Origin: Nitrospirota bacterium | GTDB taxonomy: Bacteria > Nitrospirota > Nitrospiria > SBBL01 > JAADHI01 | Reading direction: 5' to 3' | Length of the DNA stretch: 40,878 bases | Assembly (NCBI GenBank): GCA_029261155.1 | Contig: JAJDBW010000018.1 | Span: 1-40,878 of the forward strand | In this document: piece by piece, positions 8,058 through 16,995 of the stretch | How the letters are laid out: every line of letters starts with the position of its first letter | Position numbering within the stretch: the first letter of the stretch is position 1 | Notes under the pieces: model-generated | What the model saw: only the letters and a program-made list of their open reading frames with translations | Databases searched by the model: none | What the model was told of the DNA's origin: nothing | Translations under genes and position numbers: made by a program

Positions 8058-8906
8058 ATGAAACAAATCATTTTTGGCCTAAGTTTTTTGCTCTTGTTCG
8101 GTTGTTCTACTTTGGGAAAGCCAAATGTGCAGGTGTCGCCGTTTACGGAGCAGTTTTTTGAGCCAACGACAAAGGTCGATGTTTTTAAACTCAAGCCGCC
8201 CGAGCAAGCATATATTGAAGTTGCCGAACTCTCGGTCAGAATCAAAAAATCAAATTCGGATCGTGAAGTGCACCTTCTCACTGAAGAGGCAAAGTCGCTT
8301 GGGGCAGACGCCATTATCTTGAAAGGCGAGCGCGATGCGCAAGCGAGCGCCTTACCGAAGACCTCTTCCGCTTTTAATCCTGTTTATAATTTTAAAAATA
8401 AAAAACTATATGCTGTCGCGATTAAATATAAGTCGACGCTGGCTAATCTGCCTCTTCCCACTAAACCCAGAAAGAAAAAAAGTAGCCGTTTTAAGTCGAT
8501 TTCGGAATTTACTGGAAAAGTCGTGGCGATTTCGGATGCCGATATAATCAAGGTGATGTTTGCGGGTGAGCCGCTTAAAGTTCGACTGGCCGAAATCGAT
8601 TGTCCGGAAAGGACGCAGGTCTATAATAAGGATGCGAAGGAATTTACAACCGACATGGTTTTCGGGAAAATGGTTTCAGTGCGGGTGATGGAGGTTGATC
8701 GTTTTGGCGTCACTGTTGGAGAGGTGATCCTTGGCGATGGACGGAGTTTGAACAGAGAATTGGTCGGTGCAGGGCTTGCCTGGTGGGACGCGGAGAATTC
8801 AAAAGACCAATCTCTGGAGATTTTAGAATTAAACGCCCGTAGAAAAAAGATCGGCCTCTGGGCTGATGCCAACCCCGTGCCGCCATGGACATTGTTAAAG
8901 CGCTAG
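8058..8906 (+). CDS. lipoprotein with C-terminal staphylococcal-nuclease-like domain
   Basis: This 282-residue protein starts with a lipoprotein signal (LLLFGC, Cys16). A small middle domain (about 45-125, with EEAKSLGADAIIL) recalls short alpha/beta domains of envelope lipoproteins. A staphylococcal-nuclease-type (SNase) domain occupies about 150-268. SNase landmarks are present: DAD (160-162) for Asp19/Asp21, R176 for Arg35, and DCPE (181-184) for Asp40/Glu43. The position of catalytic Arg87 (DKYGR in the classic enzyme) reads DRFGV, with Val218. The fold is therefore clear, but efficient phosphodiester cleavage is doubtful. The start has AAGGAAAGG 5-13 bases upstream. It is probably monocistronic and is followed directly by a hairpin terminator. 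Confidence 0.82.
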   Translation: MKQIIFGLSFLLLFGCSTLGKPNVQVSPFTEQFFEPTTKVDVFKLKPPEQAYIEVAELSVRIKKSNSDREVHLLTEEAKSLGADAIILKGERDAQASALPKTSSAFNPVYNFKNKKLYAVAIKYKSTLANLPLPTKPRKKKSSRFKSISEFTGKVVAISDADIIKVMFAGEPLKVRLAEIDCPERTQVYNKDAKEFTTDMVFGKMVSVRVMEVDRFGVTVGEVILGDGRSLNRELVGAGLAWWDAENSKDQSLEILELNARRKKIGLWADANPVPPWTLLKR

Positions 8907-8922
8907 TGATTTAACAATGTCC
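8887..8922 (+). terminator. hairpin terminator overlapping the stop codon
   Basis: A perfect 13-bp stem pairs 8887-8899 (GGACATTGTTAAA) with 8910-8922 across a 10-base loop that contains the TAG stop (8904-8906). A T-rich stretch follows (CCTTTCATTGTTTT). The left arm lies within the last codons of the lipoprotein gene. Confidence 0.6.
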
Positions 8923-9333
8923 CCTTTCATTGTTTTCGTCATAGTATATAGATATTCTCTTAAGTTGCCTTACAATTTTCTGAAGCAAAATTCGATTTTT
9001 ATAAATCATATAAAATCCTAGTATATCCTCCATTCTGTTTTTTTCCTAAATTTCCTCTTAACCAAGATCTACATGTCTATTTAAAGATATATTTAAAGTC
9101 GTGTTAATACTTGCGAAAAATATTATTTCAAGTACACTTAGATCGTTCTAGTTGATTTTTAAAATCCAATTTGTGTATAACCATCCACAATTCAGAATTC
9201 ATTATATGATAAATCCCTTATTTGTCTTACCCTTTTTTTTGTTTATTCTAATCCAGCCTTTTCTTATTTCTTACGTGCCAGCGACAGATAACATCTTATC
9301 CAGTTTAACCTGAAGCGATCAAGGAGGGTTGTT
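8923..9333. other. AT-rich intergenic region without a recognisable gene
   Basis: About 410 AT-rich bases separate the lipoprotein terminator from the porin-like gene. No ORF with plausible coding character is visible on either strand. The only feature I can support is a weak promoter candidate at 9152-9181. The composition contrasts with the flanking genes, which fits regulatory DNA or decayed sequence. Confidence 0.5.
9152..9181 (+). promoter_or_regulatory. candidate promoter of the porin-like unit
   Basis: TTGATT (9152-9157) and TATAAC (9176-9181) are separated by 18 bases. The predicted start near 9188 would give a leader of about 145 bases. In such AT-rich DNA chance matches are common, so this is a weak call. 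Confidence 0.35.
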
Positions 9334-10629
9334 ATGGGAAAAAGAAAGCAGAGTCTCCTGCTCGGGATTTATTTCTTGAGCATATTGGTAGTGTCAAGTG
9401 TGTCGGTGGGTTTCGCAGAAGATAGATTTCAGATCAGTGGCTATGGCAATGCCCATATGATGAAGCATGACGGGCTTCCAAAGCTACTCGATCGAACGAC
9501 GGGTTTGCCGATGGAGGATCCGAACGATGTCTTCTTCCAGATTCGGGAGTTTTCTCTTTTTATGGATTTTACCGTGACGGAAGGGATTATCGCCTCTTTG
9601 GAAATCGAGGCGGGAGATGACGCCAGTGTGTTTACACCGAACTATGCCTATGTTGAAATCGACATTCCGACCGTCTTGGACATTTTTCAGTCGGAGAGTT
9701 TAAGCGGGCTCACGCTTCGCGTCGGTAAAGTACTGGTGCCTTTCCTTTCGTATAACGAGAATAAACCGAACTTTAGGCAAAACCTAATGAGCCAGCCCTT
9801 TACGGCTTGGAACATCTCGCCGGTTGTTCCCTCTCCACCCGATTTTGTCGGATTGGGTTGGTCGGATACCGGGGGCATTCTCGATTGGTATCACGAAGTG
9901 GGCGATGCCGGATTGGTGGATCTTAAGCTTGCCTTGATTAATGGGATTCAATCCGATTCCACAGTACTCGACGACAATGCCATTCAGCTGTCGAGTGGCC
10001 CGACCGTTCGGCCTCGGGATGGTCTCATTCAAAATGGTCATGATGCGACACGGGACAATAATCAGAAAAAGGCGATCGTCGCGAAGCTCAGCCTCATCAG
10101 TACGGACCTCCCCTTGGATTTAGGTTTTTCATGGTATCAGGGTGCCTGGGACCCAGCGGGGAATCAGGATCTGACGATGCAGGGCATCCATTTAAACTGG
10201 CTGGATTACTTTTGGACCTTAAAAGGTGAATGGGTGACTGCGGATGTGGAGCAAGTGGCGGGGACAAATCTTTTTCCCGGTGTCGGACCGGCAGGACTCA
10301 ACACATCAACCGGCGATTACGAGATGAACGCCTTTTATGTTGAAGGTTCTGTTATTCCGCTTCGCTATGGTCCAAATGGTGATCGTTATATCCGGCTTGT
10401 CTACCGTTATGACGATGTCGATACCAACGACCGAGCCCTCTTTACGCCTTTTGATCGGTCTCGGCAGACCTTCGGTTCGGAGTGGCAATTTGCAAAAAAC
10501 ACGCGTCTTCGTTATGAATACCAAGACCACCGAATCGATAGCTTTGAGCGTGCGCCAGGGCCTTTCATTGCAGCAGGCGGAAAAAGAAATGTCACCATGC
10601 ACATGGCATCCATCATATTCTGGTTCTAG
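9334..10629 (+). CDS. porin-like outer membrane beta-barrel protein
   Basis: A 431-residue exported protein. It has a signal peptide (residues 1-28, cleavage likely at GFA-ED) followed by alternating amphipathic stretches typical of beta strands, such as FQISGYGNAHM and LRVGKVLVPF. It ends in IIFWF, a terminal Phe of the kind used as outer-membrane insertion signal. The overall pattern recalls phosphate-selective or other general porins, but no substrate can be named. The ribosome binding site AGGAGGG at about 9322-9328 is strong. A secreted protein follows 17 bases after the stop, with its own AGGAGGG, so the two form one unit. Confidence 0.78.
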   Translation: MGKRKQSLLLGIYFLSILVVSSVSVGFAEDRFQISGYGNAHMMKHDGLPKLLDRTTGLPMEDPNDVFFQIREFSLFMDFTVTEGIIASLEIEAGDDASVFTPNYAYVEIDIPTVLDIFQSESLSGLTLRVGKVLVPFLSYNENKPNFRQNLMSQPFTAWNISPVVPSPPDFVGLGWSDTGGILDWYHEVGDAGLVDLKLALINGIQSDSTVLDDNAIQLSSGPTVRPRDGLIQNGHDATRDNNQKKAIVAKLSLISTDLPLDLGFSWYQGAWDPAGNQDLTMQGIHLNWLDYFWTLKGEWVTADVEQVAGTNLFPGVGPAGLNTSTGDYEMNAFYVEGSVIPLRYGPNGDRYIRLVYRYDDVDTNDRALFTPFDRSRQTFGSEWQFAKNTRLRYEYQDHRIDSFERAPGPFIAAGGKRNVTMHMASIIFWF

Positions 10630-10646
10630 TCAGGAGGGAGAAAATT

Positions 10647-11207
10647 ATGACATCTATTAAGATGCGTTCTTTAGTCATAAAGACGACCATTCTATTTTTT
10701 CTAATCTCTCTGGCTGCACCACTTGCCTGGGGAGAAGTCGATGTGTACCTGATTTATTCAGGAAAAAATAAAGCCGAGAAAAAGGCGCTCATGAAGGCCT
10801 TGCCGAAAAACATAACGGTAAAAGCCTATAATGCCGATCTTTTAGCCGTGGCCGATTATTCCGGAATACAAAAGGCCGTCTCGAAGTTTGAAAAGGCGGG
10901 TGTCATTGTTGTATTGAGGGACCGGCCCCTGGAGATGCTCAAAGGCGCAAGCGTCAACAAGGATCTGATTATTGTCAACGGCGACAAGCAGGGTATGAAA
11001 TCTTCGCGTTGGAGGATCTATCTCTTAGATGGTGCAGCTGACCTTTCACCCTTTGATGTCAATGCCACGACAAAGAACGTGGGGAGCATGGCCGATCTGG
11101 CAGATAAAGATGCGCTGCGATCCACCAATGTGCTGATTGTCGATGATAAGAAGCTCAAGCTAAATAAGGTGGTTTCCGATCTCATCGGAAAAAGCTTGGC
11201 GCGTTAG
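10647..11207 (+). CDS. unrecognised secreted alpha/beta protein
   Basis: I do not recognise this 186-residue protein. It starts with a signal peptide (hydrophobic core ILFFLISLAAPLAW, cleavage likely after Gly29). The mature part alternates hydrophobic strands and charged helices (VDVYLIYSG, VIVVLRD, DLIIVNGD, NVLIVDD), suggesting a Rossmann-like or periplasmic-binding-like alpha/beta fold. There are no cysteines and no obvious catalytic motif. It lies 17 bases after the porin-like gene behind a strong AGGAGGG site, so a role linked to what passes the porin is a reasonable inference but no more. Confidence 0.65.
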   Translation: MTSIKMRSLVIKTTILFFLISLAAPLAWGEVDVYLIYSGKNKAEKKALMKALPKNITVKAYNADLLAVADYSGIQKAVSKFEKAGVIVVLRDRPLEMLKGASVNKDLIIVNGDKQGMKSSRWRIYLLDGAADLSPFDVNATTKNVGSMADLADKDALRSTNVLIVDDKKLKLNKVVSDLIGKSLAR

Positions 11208-11341
11208 GTCGGATCGATAATACGATCGTGAAGCGAACGCCCAGATGGACCTTGATCCAATAAGGCCCAAGGGAGATCCGTTTTTCGATGTTGTGGATTC
11301 CGGAAAAAGCAGATGGTTTGCCGCTGAGCTTCCTCAGTCGC

Positions 11342-14203
11342 TTATTGGCTTTGTAGGATGGCGAAGGGGTCGATGCCGCGGTGTTGTTTCATCCAAGACC
11401 AGAAGGGGGATAGCGGGGGCGGTCCCGCGACCCCCTCTTTTTTTTGTGCCTCTAGAAATGCGCCCATTTTCTCTGCAACCAAGGTGTGCGCCCCCTCCGT
11501 TTTTCCCGCCATCGACAAGGCATAGATCCGATAGTTGAAGGCATCCGCCTGCACCGTTGGGTCGGCCTCTGCTTTTTTGAATGCTTCCGCCGCGGCACTG
11601 TACTTTCTTTCGGACAAAAGCATCATCCCCAGTTGTGCCTGAACCAGAGGATCTTTCCGCGCAGATTCATCCGCAGTCGATGCGATGCGTTCATAATCGG
11701 CATGGCTTCCCAAGAGCCATAGCGGCAAGGTCTTTAAGTCGCTATGCGTCAAAAGATTGTGAAGATCCGCGATGGGTGCATTGCTGGGCTGCCTTAAGGC
11801 CAAGCTTTTCTGATGGAGGAGGGCCTGGTATTGAAAGTAGGGGCCGGCGTTTCGTCTTAGTTCCTCTGGCCAAAGGCGGCGAATGAGCGCGCTTTCCAGA
11901 AATCGTTCCTGGGTTTCGTCGGTGTCCGTCCAACGATCGAGCAATTTGACCAATTCCATGCGCGGTCCGCGCGATCCCTGTATCCGTTTTGGAAAATTGT
12001 CAACCAAAGGCCAAGTCCCGCGCGTGATTTCTTCGAGATAGGGCGCGTCGCCAATAAACAGGGCACCCAGTTGTTCCGGCACTTCAATCCCAATCTTGGA
12101 AAGTTCTTTAGAGACGAGCGGGTCTTCCCATTGTCGGCGAAACTGGACAGCGGTGATAGGGCCCTTCGCCTCGCGCGTTCCAATCATCATCAGGTCGAGT
12201 GATTGTCCGTGCCAGAGCGAACAATCCGAAAAAACATTGCAAAAAGCTTTTAAGATGGCCTTGGCACTCTGCGCATCGATGGCGTGAAGCGGCAGCCAAT
12301 AACTCACGATGCCCCCATCGTTTAGACGTGCGTAGAGCAATCGAAAATATTCTTCCGTATAGAGATTAACGACCCCCGCGAGTTCGGGGGGCGGGGGTTC
12401 GCCTGTAATCAGGTCGAAGCGTTTTTCCACCGTTTGCAGGAAATAACGCGCATCCTCAATATGAACACGTACGCGCGGATCGTGCAAAGGGTGCTCGGCC
12501 GGATCGGGGAAGACAATGCGATTCATCTCCAGGATGTCTTTGGAAATGTCCACGACGTCGATTTCCGCCAATGCCCTCGAATCCACAAGGGCCTTCGCCG
12601 TGCTGCCGATGCCGTAGGAAATCAGCAAGGTCTTCTTCGGGTCGGGATGCAGGGCCATCGGCCAGTAGACAAACAGCTTCATATAGCGTTTTGAGAGAAT
12701 GTCAGAGCTCGACATTGAATACGAATTGGTGACGAGGCGGTAGGACAGCGGCTTGCCTTTCCATTGCCGTTCCAAATAGCTGATGGTTTCGAGCTGTCCC
12801 TCGCGAACCGCAACAATGCGGCCCTCTTCTCCCGGAGACAAGAGGCGTTGACTCGGGAGAGGGAGGTAGCGTGTCTCCATCGTTCCACTTGGAAAAAACA
12901 GGATACTCAAGCCAAAGACAAAGGCCACCACAGTGGGCCATTTGGAAGACACTGCGCGGATTCGGAAGAGCAGCAATCCGGTGAGTCCGTAAAGCGAGGC
13001 AATCAGGAAAAAAGAGCGTTCCATGCCAAAGTGCGGCAGGAAAACGAAACCGGCGGCGAAGGCGCCCAAGGCCGCCCCCAGGGTATTTGAGAAGGTGAGG
13101 GTCCCGGTCGTGGCCGTCTCGGAGTTCAGGTGGGATTTGAGCGCCGTTCCAATCAATGTAAAAAAAATCCCCGAGATGAAAGAGACGGGGAGCATGAGCG
13201 GTATGCCGACCTTCAGAATCTTGGATGGATTTGAAATCACTGCAGCGGATTGCTCTGCGAGAAAAAGGGGGAAGGCGGCATAGCTGAGAACCGTCAGTAT
13301 GCCCATGAGAAAAACGATGGACGCGCCCTCGTACGCAAACGCGGGGAAGCGGCGGAGGATCCAAGAAGCGAACAAGCCGCCAAAGGCGATGCCTGCGAGT
13401 ACCACAGCCAAGATCAGGGCGAAGGACTCGGAATGGCCGGAGATAAAGAGCATGAGAAAACGAAACCAGACCACCTCCAGGGCCAGCAGGCAAAATCCGG
13501 AGAGAAAGGCCGCCGCCAAGTATTGACGAATGGGGCCTGGGCCCTTGGCCTCTTGAATATTCTGCTCTTTCGGTTTTTGACTTGGAAGAGATTCTTCCAA
13601 TGTTTCCTTGGACAGGTGCCATGCAATTGCGGCCACGCCCACATTTAAAAAAAAGGCGAGCCATGCGGTCACCCGAATGCCCACTGCACCAATCAGGACG
13701 AACTCCGTCAAGATGACGCCCAGGAGCGCGCCGAGGGTATTCCATCCATAGAGTCGGCCCAGTACCCGGCCGAAGAGCGAATCACTGGCTGAAAGGGCCT
13801 GGGTTAAAATCGGAAGCGTAAGGCCCATGGCGGTTGAAGGAATGAGGAGCAGCAGGAAGGCAAATATAAGTCGAAGGGGGTTGATGAGCCAAGGCCGGTC
13901 GAGAAGGGGCCTAAACAAGGGGGCCATCCATTCCCCGAGGGAAGGAAGAAAAAGCACAATAAGCAGGCCGCTGATTCCAATTGCCAGCTCGATAGCTGCA
14001 TAGAGGCGAATGGGGTTTTTAAAGCGTCCACGTGCGGCAATGGCGTTTCCCAGAGCTAAGCCAGCCATGAAGCCGGAGAGGACGAGGCTCGAGGCCCAGA
14101 CGCTATTGCCGAATGCAAGCCCTGCCTGGCGGAACCAGAGGGTTTCAAACATGAGGGCCGAAGCCCCCGAAATGAGAAAAATAGTACAGAGCAGTCTTGC
14201 CAT
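11342..14203 (-). CDS. polytopic membrane protein with spermidine-synthase-like domain and C-terminal TPR-like region
   Basis: A 953-residue protein. Residues 1-200 and about 225-440 contain many membrane segments in two blocks that look duplicated (SGASALMFETLWFRQ and SGFCLLALEVVWFRF). A spermidine-synthase-like AdoMet-fold domain spans about 480-700, with YGIGSTAKAL at 530-539, VVDIS at 550-554 and EDARYF at 583-588. The C-terminal 840-920 has TPR-like helices. The strand-4 motif reads DLITGEPPPP (597-606), where true aminopropyltransferases have an Asp (VDSxDP), so polyamine synthesis is unlikely. Fused proteins of this type are widespread and mostly uncharacterised. It is convergent with the porin unit, and no terminator was found between them. 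Confidence 0.8.
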   Translation of the reverse strand: MARLLCTIFLISGASALMFETLWFRQAGLAFGNSVWASSLVLSGFMAGLALGNAIAARGRFKNPIRLYAAIELAIGISGLLIVLFLPSLGEWMAPLFRPLLDRPWLINPLRLIFAFLLLLIPSTAMGLTLPILTQALSASDSLFGRVLGRLYGWNTLGALLGVILTEFVLIGAVGIRVTAWLAFFLNVGVAAIAWHLSKETLEESLPSQKPKEQNIQEAKGPGPIRQYLAAAFLSGFCLLALEVVWFRFLMLFISGHSESFALILAVVLAGIAFGGLFASWILRRFPAFAYEGASIVFLMGILTVLSYAAFPLFLAEQSAAVISNPSKILKVGIPLMLPVSFISGIFFTLIGTALKSHLNSETATTGTLTFSNTLGAALGAFAAGFVFLPHFGMERSFFLIASLYGLTGLLLFRIRAVSSKWPTVVAFVFGLSILFFPSGTMETRYLPLPSQRLLSPGEEGRIVAVREGQLETISYLERQWKGKPLSYRLVTNSYSMSSSDILSKRYMKLFVYWPMALHPDPKKTLLISYGIGSTAKALVDSRALAEIDVVDISKDILEMNRIVFPDPAEHPLHDPRVRVHIEDARYFLQTVEKRFDLITGEPPPPELAGVVNLYTEEYFRLLYARLNDGGIVSYWLPLHAIDAQSAKAILKAFCNVFSDCSLWHGQSLDLMMIGTREAKGPITAVQFRRQWEDPLVSKELSKIGIEVPEQLGALFIGDAPYLEEITRGTWPLVDNFPKRIQGSRGPRMELVKLLDRWTDTDETQERFLESALIRRLWPEELRRNAGPYFQYQALLHQKSLALRQPSNAPIADLHNLLTHSDLKTLPLWLLGSHADYERIASTADESARKDPLVQAQLGMMLLSERKYSAAAEAFKKAEADPTVQADAFNYRIYALSMAGKTEGAHTLVAEKMGAFLEAQKKEGVAGPPPLSPFWSWMKQHRGIDPFAILQSQ

Positions 14204-14455
14204 CAGAAAGGCATCACGCTTGGCTTTATGTTCGTCTTTCGGCTCAGAAAGAGGGGCCAGATTTTATATTCGTTAAGCTTCATACGGAACCGCATCGGGT
14301 TTGCGCCACAAGCTAGGGTCGAGGCGAACTTGGGGCGATTTTAACACCTTTTTTTGTGATCGTCGAATGGCGCGGAAGGACAAGGTGGGATTGGATTCTT
14401 TTAGGCCTTCACCTGCTGTGATCTGTTGAGGTCGTGATTTCCTAAGCTTGCGTCT

Positions 14456-15829
14456 TTATTTTCGTTTTATACGCTTTTTTTTAAGCCCTGGGCTCGAAGT
14501 ATTCAGCGGTTTTTTAATAATTTTCGTCTTTCCCTTTTCCTCTTTTTTCATTTTTTTATCGTAAAAATGATGGAGATTACGCCCCGATGTTTTCGATCGG
14601 TACATGGCCAGGTCGGCGTTTTCAATCAGCGTGCTCCCCTGCTCACCATCCTCTGGTACCATGGCAATGCCGATACTGGCGCCAAGAGAGGCTTTGCGGC
14701 CCTTAATTTGAAAAGGCGCGGCGAATTGCACGAGGATTTCTTTTGCAACGCGCGCGGCTTGCTCTTTTGTTTTAATGTTGGTGAGGACGATGAGGAATTC
14801 ATCGCCTCCGGATCGGGCAACGGTATCGGTCTCCCGTACGCAGGCCTGAAGTCGGGCCGCCGACATTTTTAGGACGGTGTCGCCTGCGGCGTGCCCCATG
14901 TGATCATTCACGGCTTTAAAACGGTCGAGATCGACAAAGAGGAGTGCAGCCTTGCTGTCGTTTCGCCGGGTTTGTTTTATGGCTTGGGAAAGCCGTTCTA
15001 AAAAAAGCGTTCGATTGGGAAGACGGGTCAAGGAATCGTAATAGGCCTGAAATTCGAGTTTGGCTTCCCCCGCTTTTCGTTGCGTAATATCGCTAAAGAG
15101 CGCGGCATATTGAACACTATGGTCTTCCTCGTCCTTTACCGCGGTGATCGAGAGCCATTCCGGATAAATCTTCCCGTTTTTTCGACGATTCCAGATCTCG
15201 CCCTGCCAGTGGCCCTCTGTGCATATGGTTTCCCACATCTTTTTATAAAAGGCCTTGTCCTGCCGGCCCGATTGGAGAATCTTCGGGTTTTTCCCTAAGA
15301 CTTCTTCCGCCGAATATCCGGTAATCCGTGTAAAGGCGGGATTGACTGCCAGGATGTTTCCTTCGACATCGGTCACCAGAATCGCTTCGGTCGCGGCTTC
15401 GAAGATCGCCGTTGACAGACGTTTGAATTGATCGGAAAGCTTTCGCGCCGCGATCTCGTGCGCGTCGAATAAGAGAACAGGCTTTCTTTTTAAGGTGATA
15501 CGCTTTGCCCGAACCTGGACATCGAGGAGCGCGCCTTTGCGTGTTCGGTATCGGGCACGAAAGGCACCGAGTCCTTTTGCGTTGAGAATGAGGAGATTGG
15601 GCGTCGCTGTTTTTGTTGATTCGCCGATAACGAAATCTGAAAAGTTTAAGTGGGAAAAATCTTTTCGTGTGTATTCAAGGCATTGACGCAGCTTGTCGTT
15701 AAAAGAAACCAAACGGCCAGTTTTCGGATCGACGACGAAAAGAAAACGGTCACTCTGCTCAAAGAGTGTTTGATACAGCGTTTCCGAAAGCGGCGGGGCT
15801 TCAATCTGTTTTTGTTGTTTTGACCTCAT
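14456..15829 (-). CDS. PAS-PAS-GGDEF diguanylate cyclase
   Basis: A 457-residue soluble sensor that should make cyclic di-GMP from two GTP. A first PAS domain covers about 15-125 and a second about 135-255, the latter clear from VTDVEGNILAVNPAF and ITGYSAEEVLG. The GGDEF domain covers about 255-425. The catalytic motif GGDEF is at 341-345, and the inhibitory site RETD (332-335) sits exactly five residues upstream, so product inhibition is expected. There is no EAL domain. The C-terminal tail (about 425-457) is unusually rich in lysine. There is no membrane segment, so the signal must be cytoplasmic or diffusible. AGGATC lies near the start. The flanking gaps of about 250-270 bases suggest a separate transcript. 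Confidence 0.9.
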   Translation of the reverse strand: MRSKQQKQIEAPPLSETLYQTLFEQSDRFLFVVDPKTGRLVSFNDKLRQCLEYTRKDFSHLNFSDFVIGESTKTATPNLLILNAKGLGAFRARYRTRKGALLDVQVRAKRITLKRKPVLLFDAHEIAARKLSDQFKRLSTAIFEAATEAILVTDVEGNILAVNPAFTRITGYSAEEVLGKNPKILQSGRQDKAFYKKMWETICTEGHWQGEIWNRRKNGKIYPEWLSITAVKDEEDHSVQYAALFSDITQRKAGEAKLEFQAYYDSLTRLPNRTLFLERLSQAIKQTRRNDSKAALLFVDLDRFKAVNDHMGHAAGDTVLKMSAARLQACVRETDTVARSGGDEFLIVLTNIKTKEQAARVAKEILVQFAAPFQIKGRKASLGASIGIAMVPEDGEQGSTLIENADLAMYRSKTSGRNLHHFYDKKMKKEEKGKTKIIKKPLNTSSPGLKKKRIKRK

Positions 15830-16099
15830 TTTTACACGATCCTAGCGCGGGTGGTCTTATTTTAAGTCTGCTTGTCGGCCCATCAGCCCTGCACTTTATT
15901 CAAGAGGGGGCGCGGTCGCTTTGATCATTGGCTCGTCAGTGGGCCAGATCCTGTCTAAAATGATATACCAAAGCGTTGTTTTAAGAAAGAGTGCCGGGGT
16001 TGTTTTGTCTGCACAGATGAAGACGGTTGGAATAGAAGGTCCAATTATGTTTTACATGCAAAACGCGAGGATGTAGGCGAATACCGCATAAAGACGGGC

Positions 16100-16567
16100 T
16101 TATTTGTTGAAATCGATTTCGTGGAGGGAAGGGGATCGAAACGAAAAAGTGGTTTTTCCACCTGCGTTTGAAATCGCAAAGTCGCCTAAGCTGATAATGT
16201 CCATACCGATTAACACATGAGCACCTTTGACCAGGGGGGCTTCTGTAACCTTCAGTTCTGATACGCCGACACGGCTTGCCAGCACCAGCGCAATTTGATA
16301 GACCGAGGACTGGATAGGTCCACCCGATGTGTTGACCTTGACCATTCCTTTTGGGGGCAGTTTTAAATCTTCAATCACCTGCCGTGTAATAACCGTGCTG
16401 GTCGCGGCAGTGTCCCAAATCGCCCAATATTTTTTGCATTGGGGGAGATCGTTTACTTCTTCCAGTTTAAAGGCCGGATAAACGAAGACGGTTGAAGAGA
16501 TGACGCCCGCGATATGATTATATCGTCGGGTAAAGCTACGGGATGCCGATGGGTCTGTAGAGTGCAC
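16100..16567 (-). CDS. retropepsin-like aspartyl protease family protein
   Basis: A 155-residue protein with the layout of a retroviral-type aspartic protease monomer. The active-site-like motif is DTAATSTVI (from Asp52), and the flap-to-C-terminal motif is HVLIGMDIISLGDFAIS (about 117-133), followed by FSFRSPS. Family members usually read DTGA; here the glycine is alanine. Such proteins act as dimers in which each chain gives one Asp. There is no signal peptide, so it is probably cytoplasmic. The start is GTG 16567, with AGGAA about 7 bases upstream. No substrate or partner is evident from the neighbours. Whether it is an active protease is uncertain. Confidence 0.7.
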   Translation of the reverse strand: MHSTDPSASRSFTRRYNHIAGVISSTVFVYPAFKLEEVNDLPQCKKYWAIWDTAATSTVITRQVIEDLKLPPKGMVKVNTSGGPIQSSVYQIALVLASRVGVSELKVTEAPLVKGAHVLIGMDIISLGDFAISNAGGKTTFSFRSPSLHEIDFNK

Positions 16568-16952
16568 GGTGGTTCCTGGTGATAGGCGCGAGGCTCAGTC
16601 TAAGAAACCAAGGAAGGGTTTGAAAAACCTAAGGCAGTCTTTCAAGAAGAAGTAATGCGTGGTCTTAGTCCCTTTTGTCGACCTTTATTTTATCTGCCAA
16701 GAATAGGGGCATTATTTTTTTTTATCAAGGAAATTATCATGAAAGTCTAAAAGAATATTAGGAATGTTAATAAAACAAGGGCAAAAGGGGCTTTGGCGAG
16801 GGTGGAAAGTTTTAAGATGGTCAGATCTTGTATTTTTTCTTCATGTTTCAGAAGAATGTGAGACAGGTAGGTCTGGAGAAAAGCTAGGAATAAAAGCAAC
16901 CTAATTGTCTTGTCTTACCGCTTGGATTGGGAGCCTGGTTCAAGATCCCTCG
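16568..16952. other. intergenic region without a recognisable gene
   Basis: About 385 bases between the retropepsin-like start and the tRNA terminator. I see no coding ORF of credible length and no clear promoter. A tiny frame, ATG AAA GTC TAA at about 16739, follows AAGGAAA but encodes only three residues. Confidence 0.4.
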
Positions 16953-16990
16953 AAAAAAAGGAGTTCGCCCCAAGGCGAACTCCTTTTTTT
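16953..16990 (-). terminator. Rho-independent terminator of tRNA-Ala
   Basis: A perfect 17-bp inverted repeat (16953-16969 with 16974-16990) has a 4-base loop, a GC-rich core (GGAGTTCGCC) and A7/T7 ends. It lies 5 bases beyond the tRNA 3' end in the direction of transcription. Because both ends carry T runs it could work in both directions. Confidence 0.93.
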
Positions 16991-16995
16991 GGGGT

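Noticed and set aside
12702-13745. Long minus-strand ORF of 347 codons
   Set aside because: It is an overlapping frame of the 953-residue membrane protein gene, with Arg/His/Pro/Gly-rich low-quality composition and no domain.
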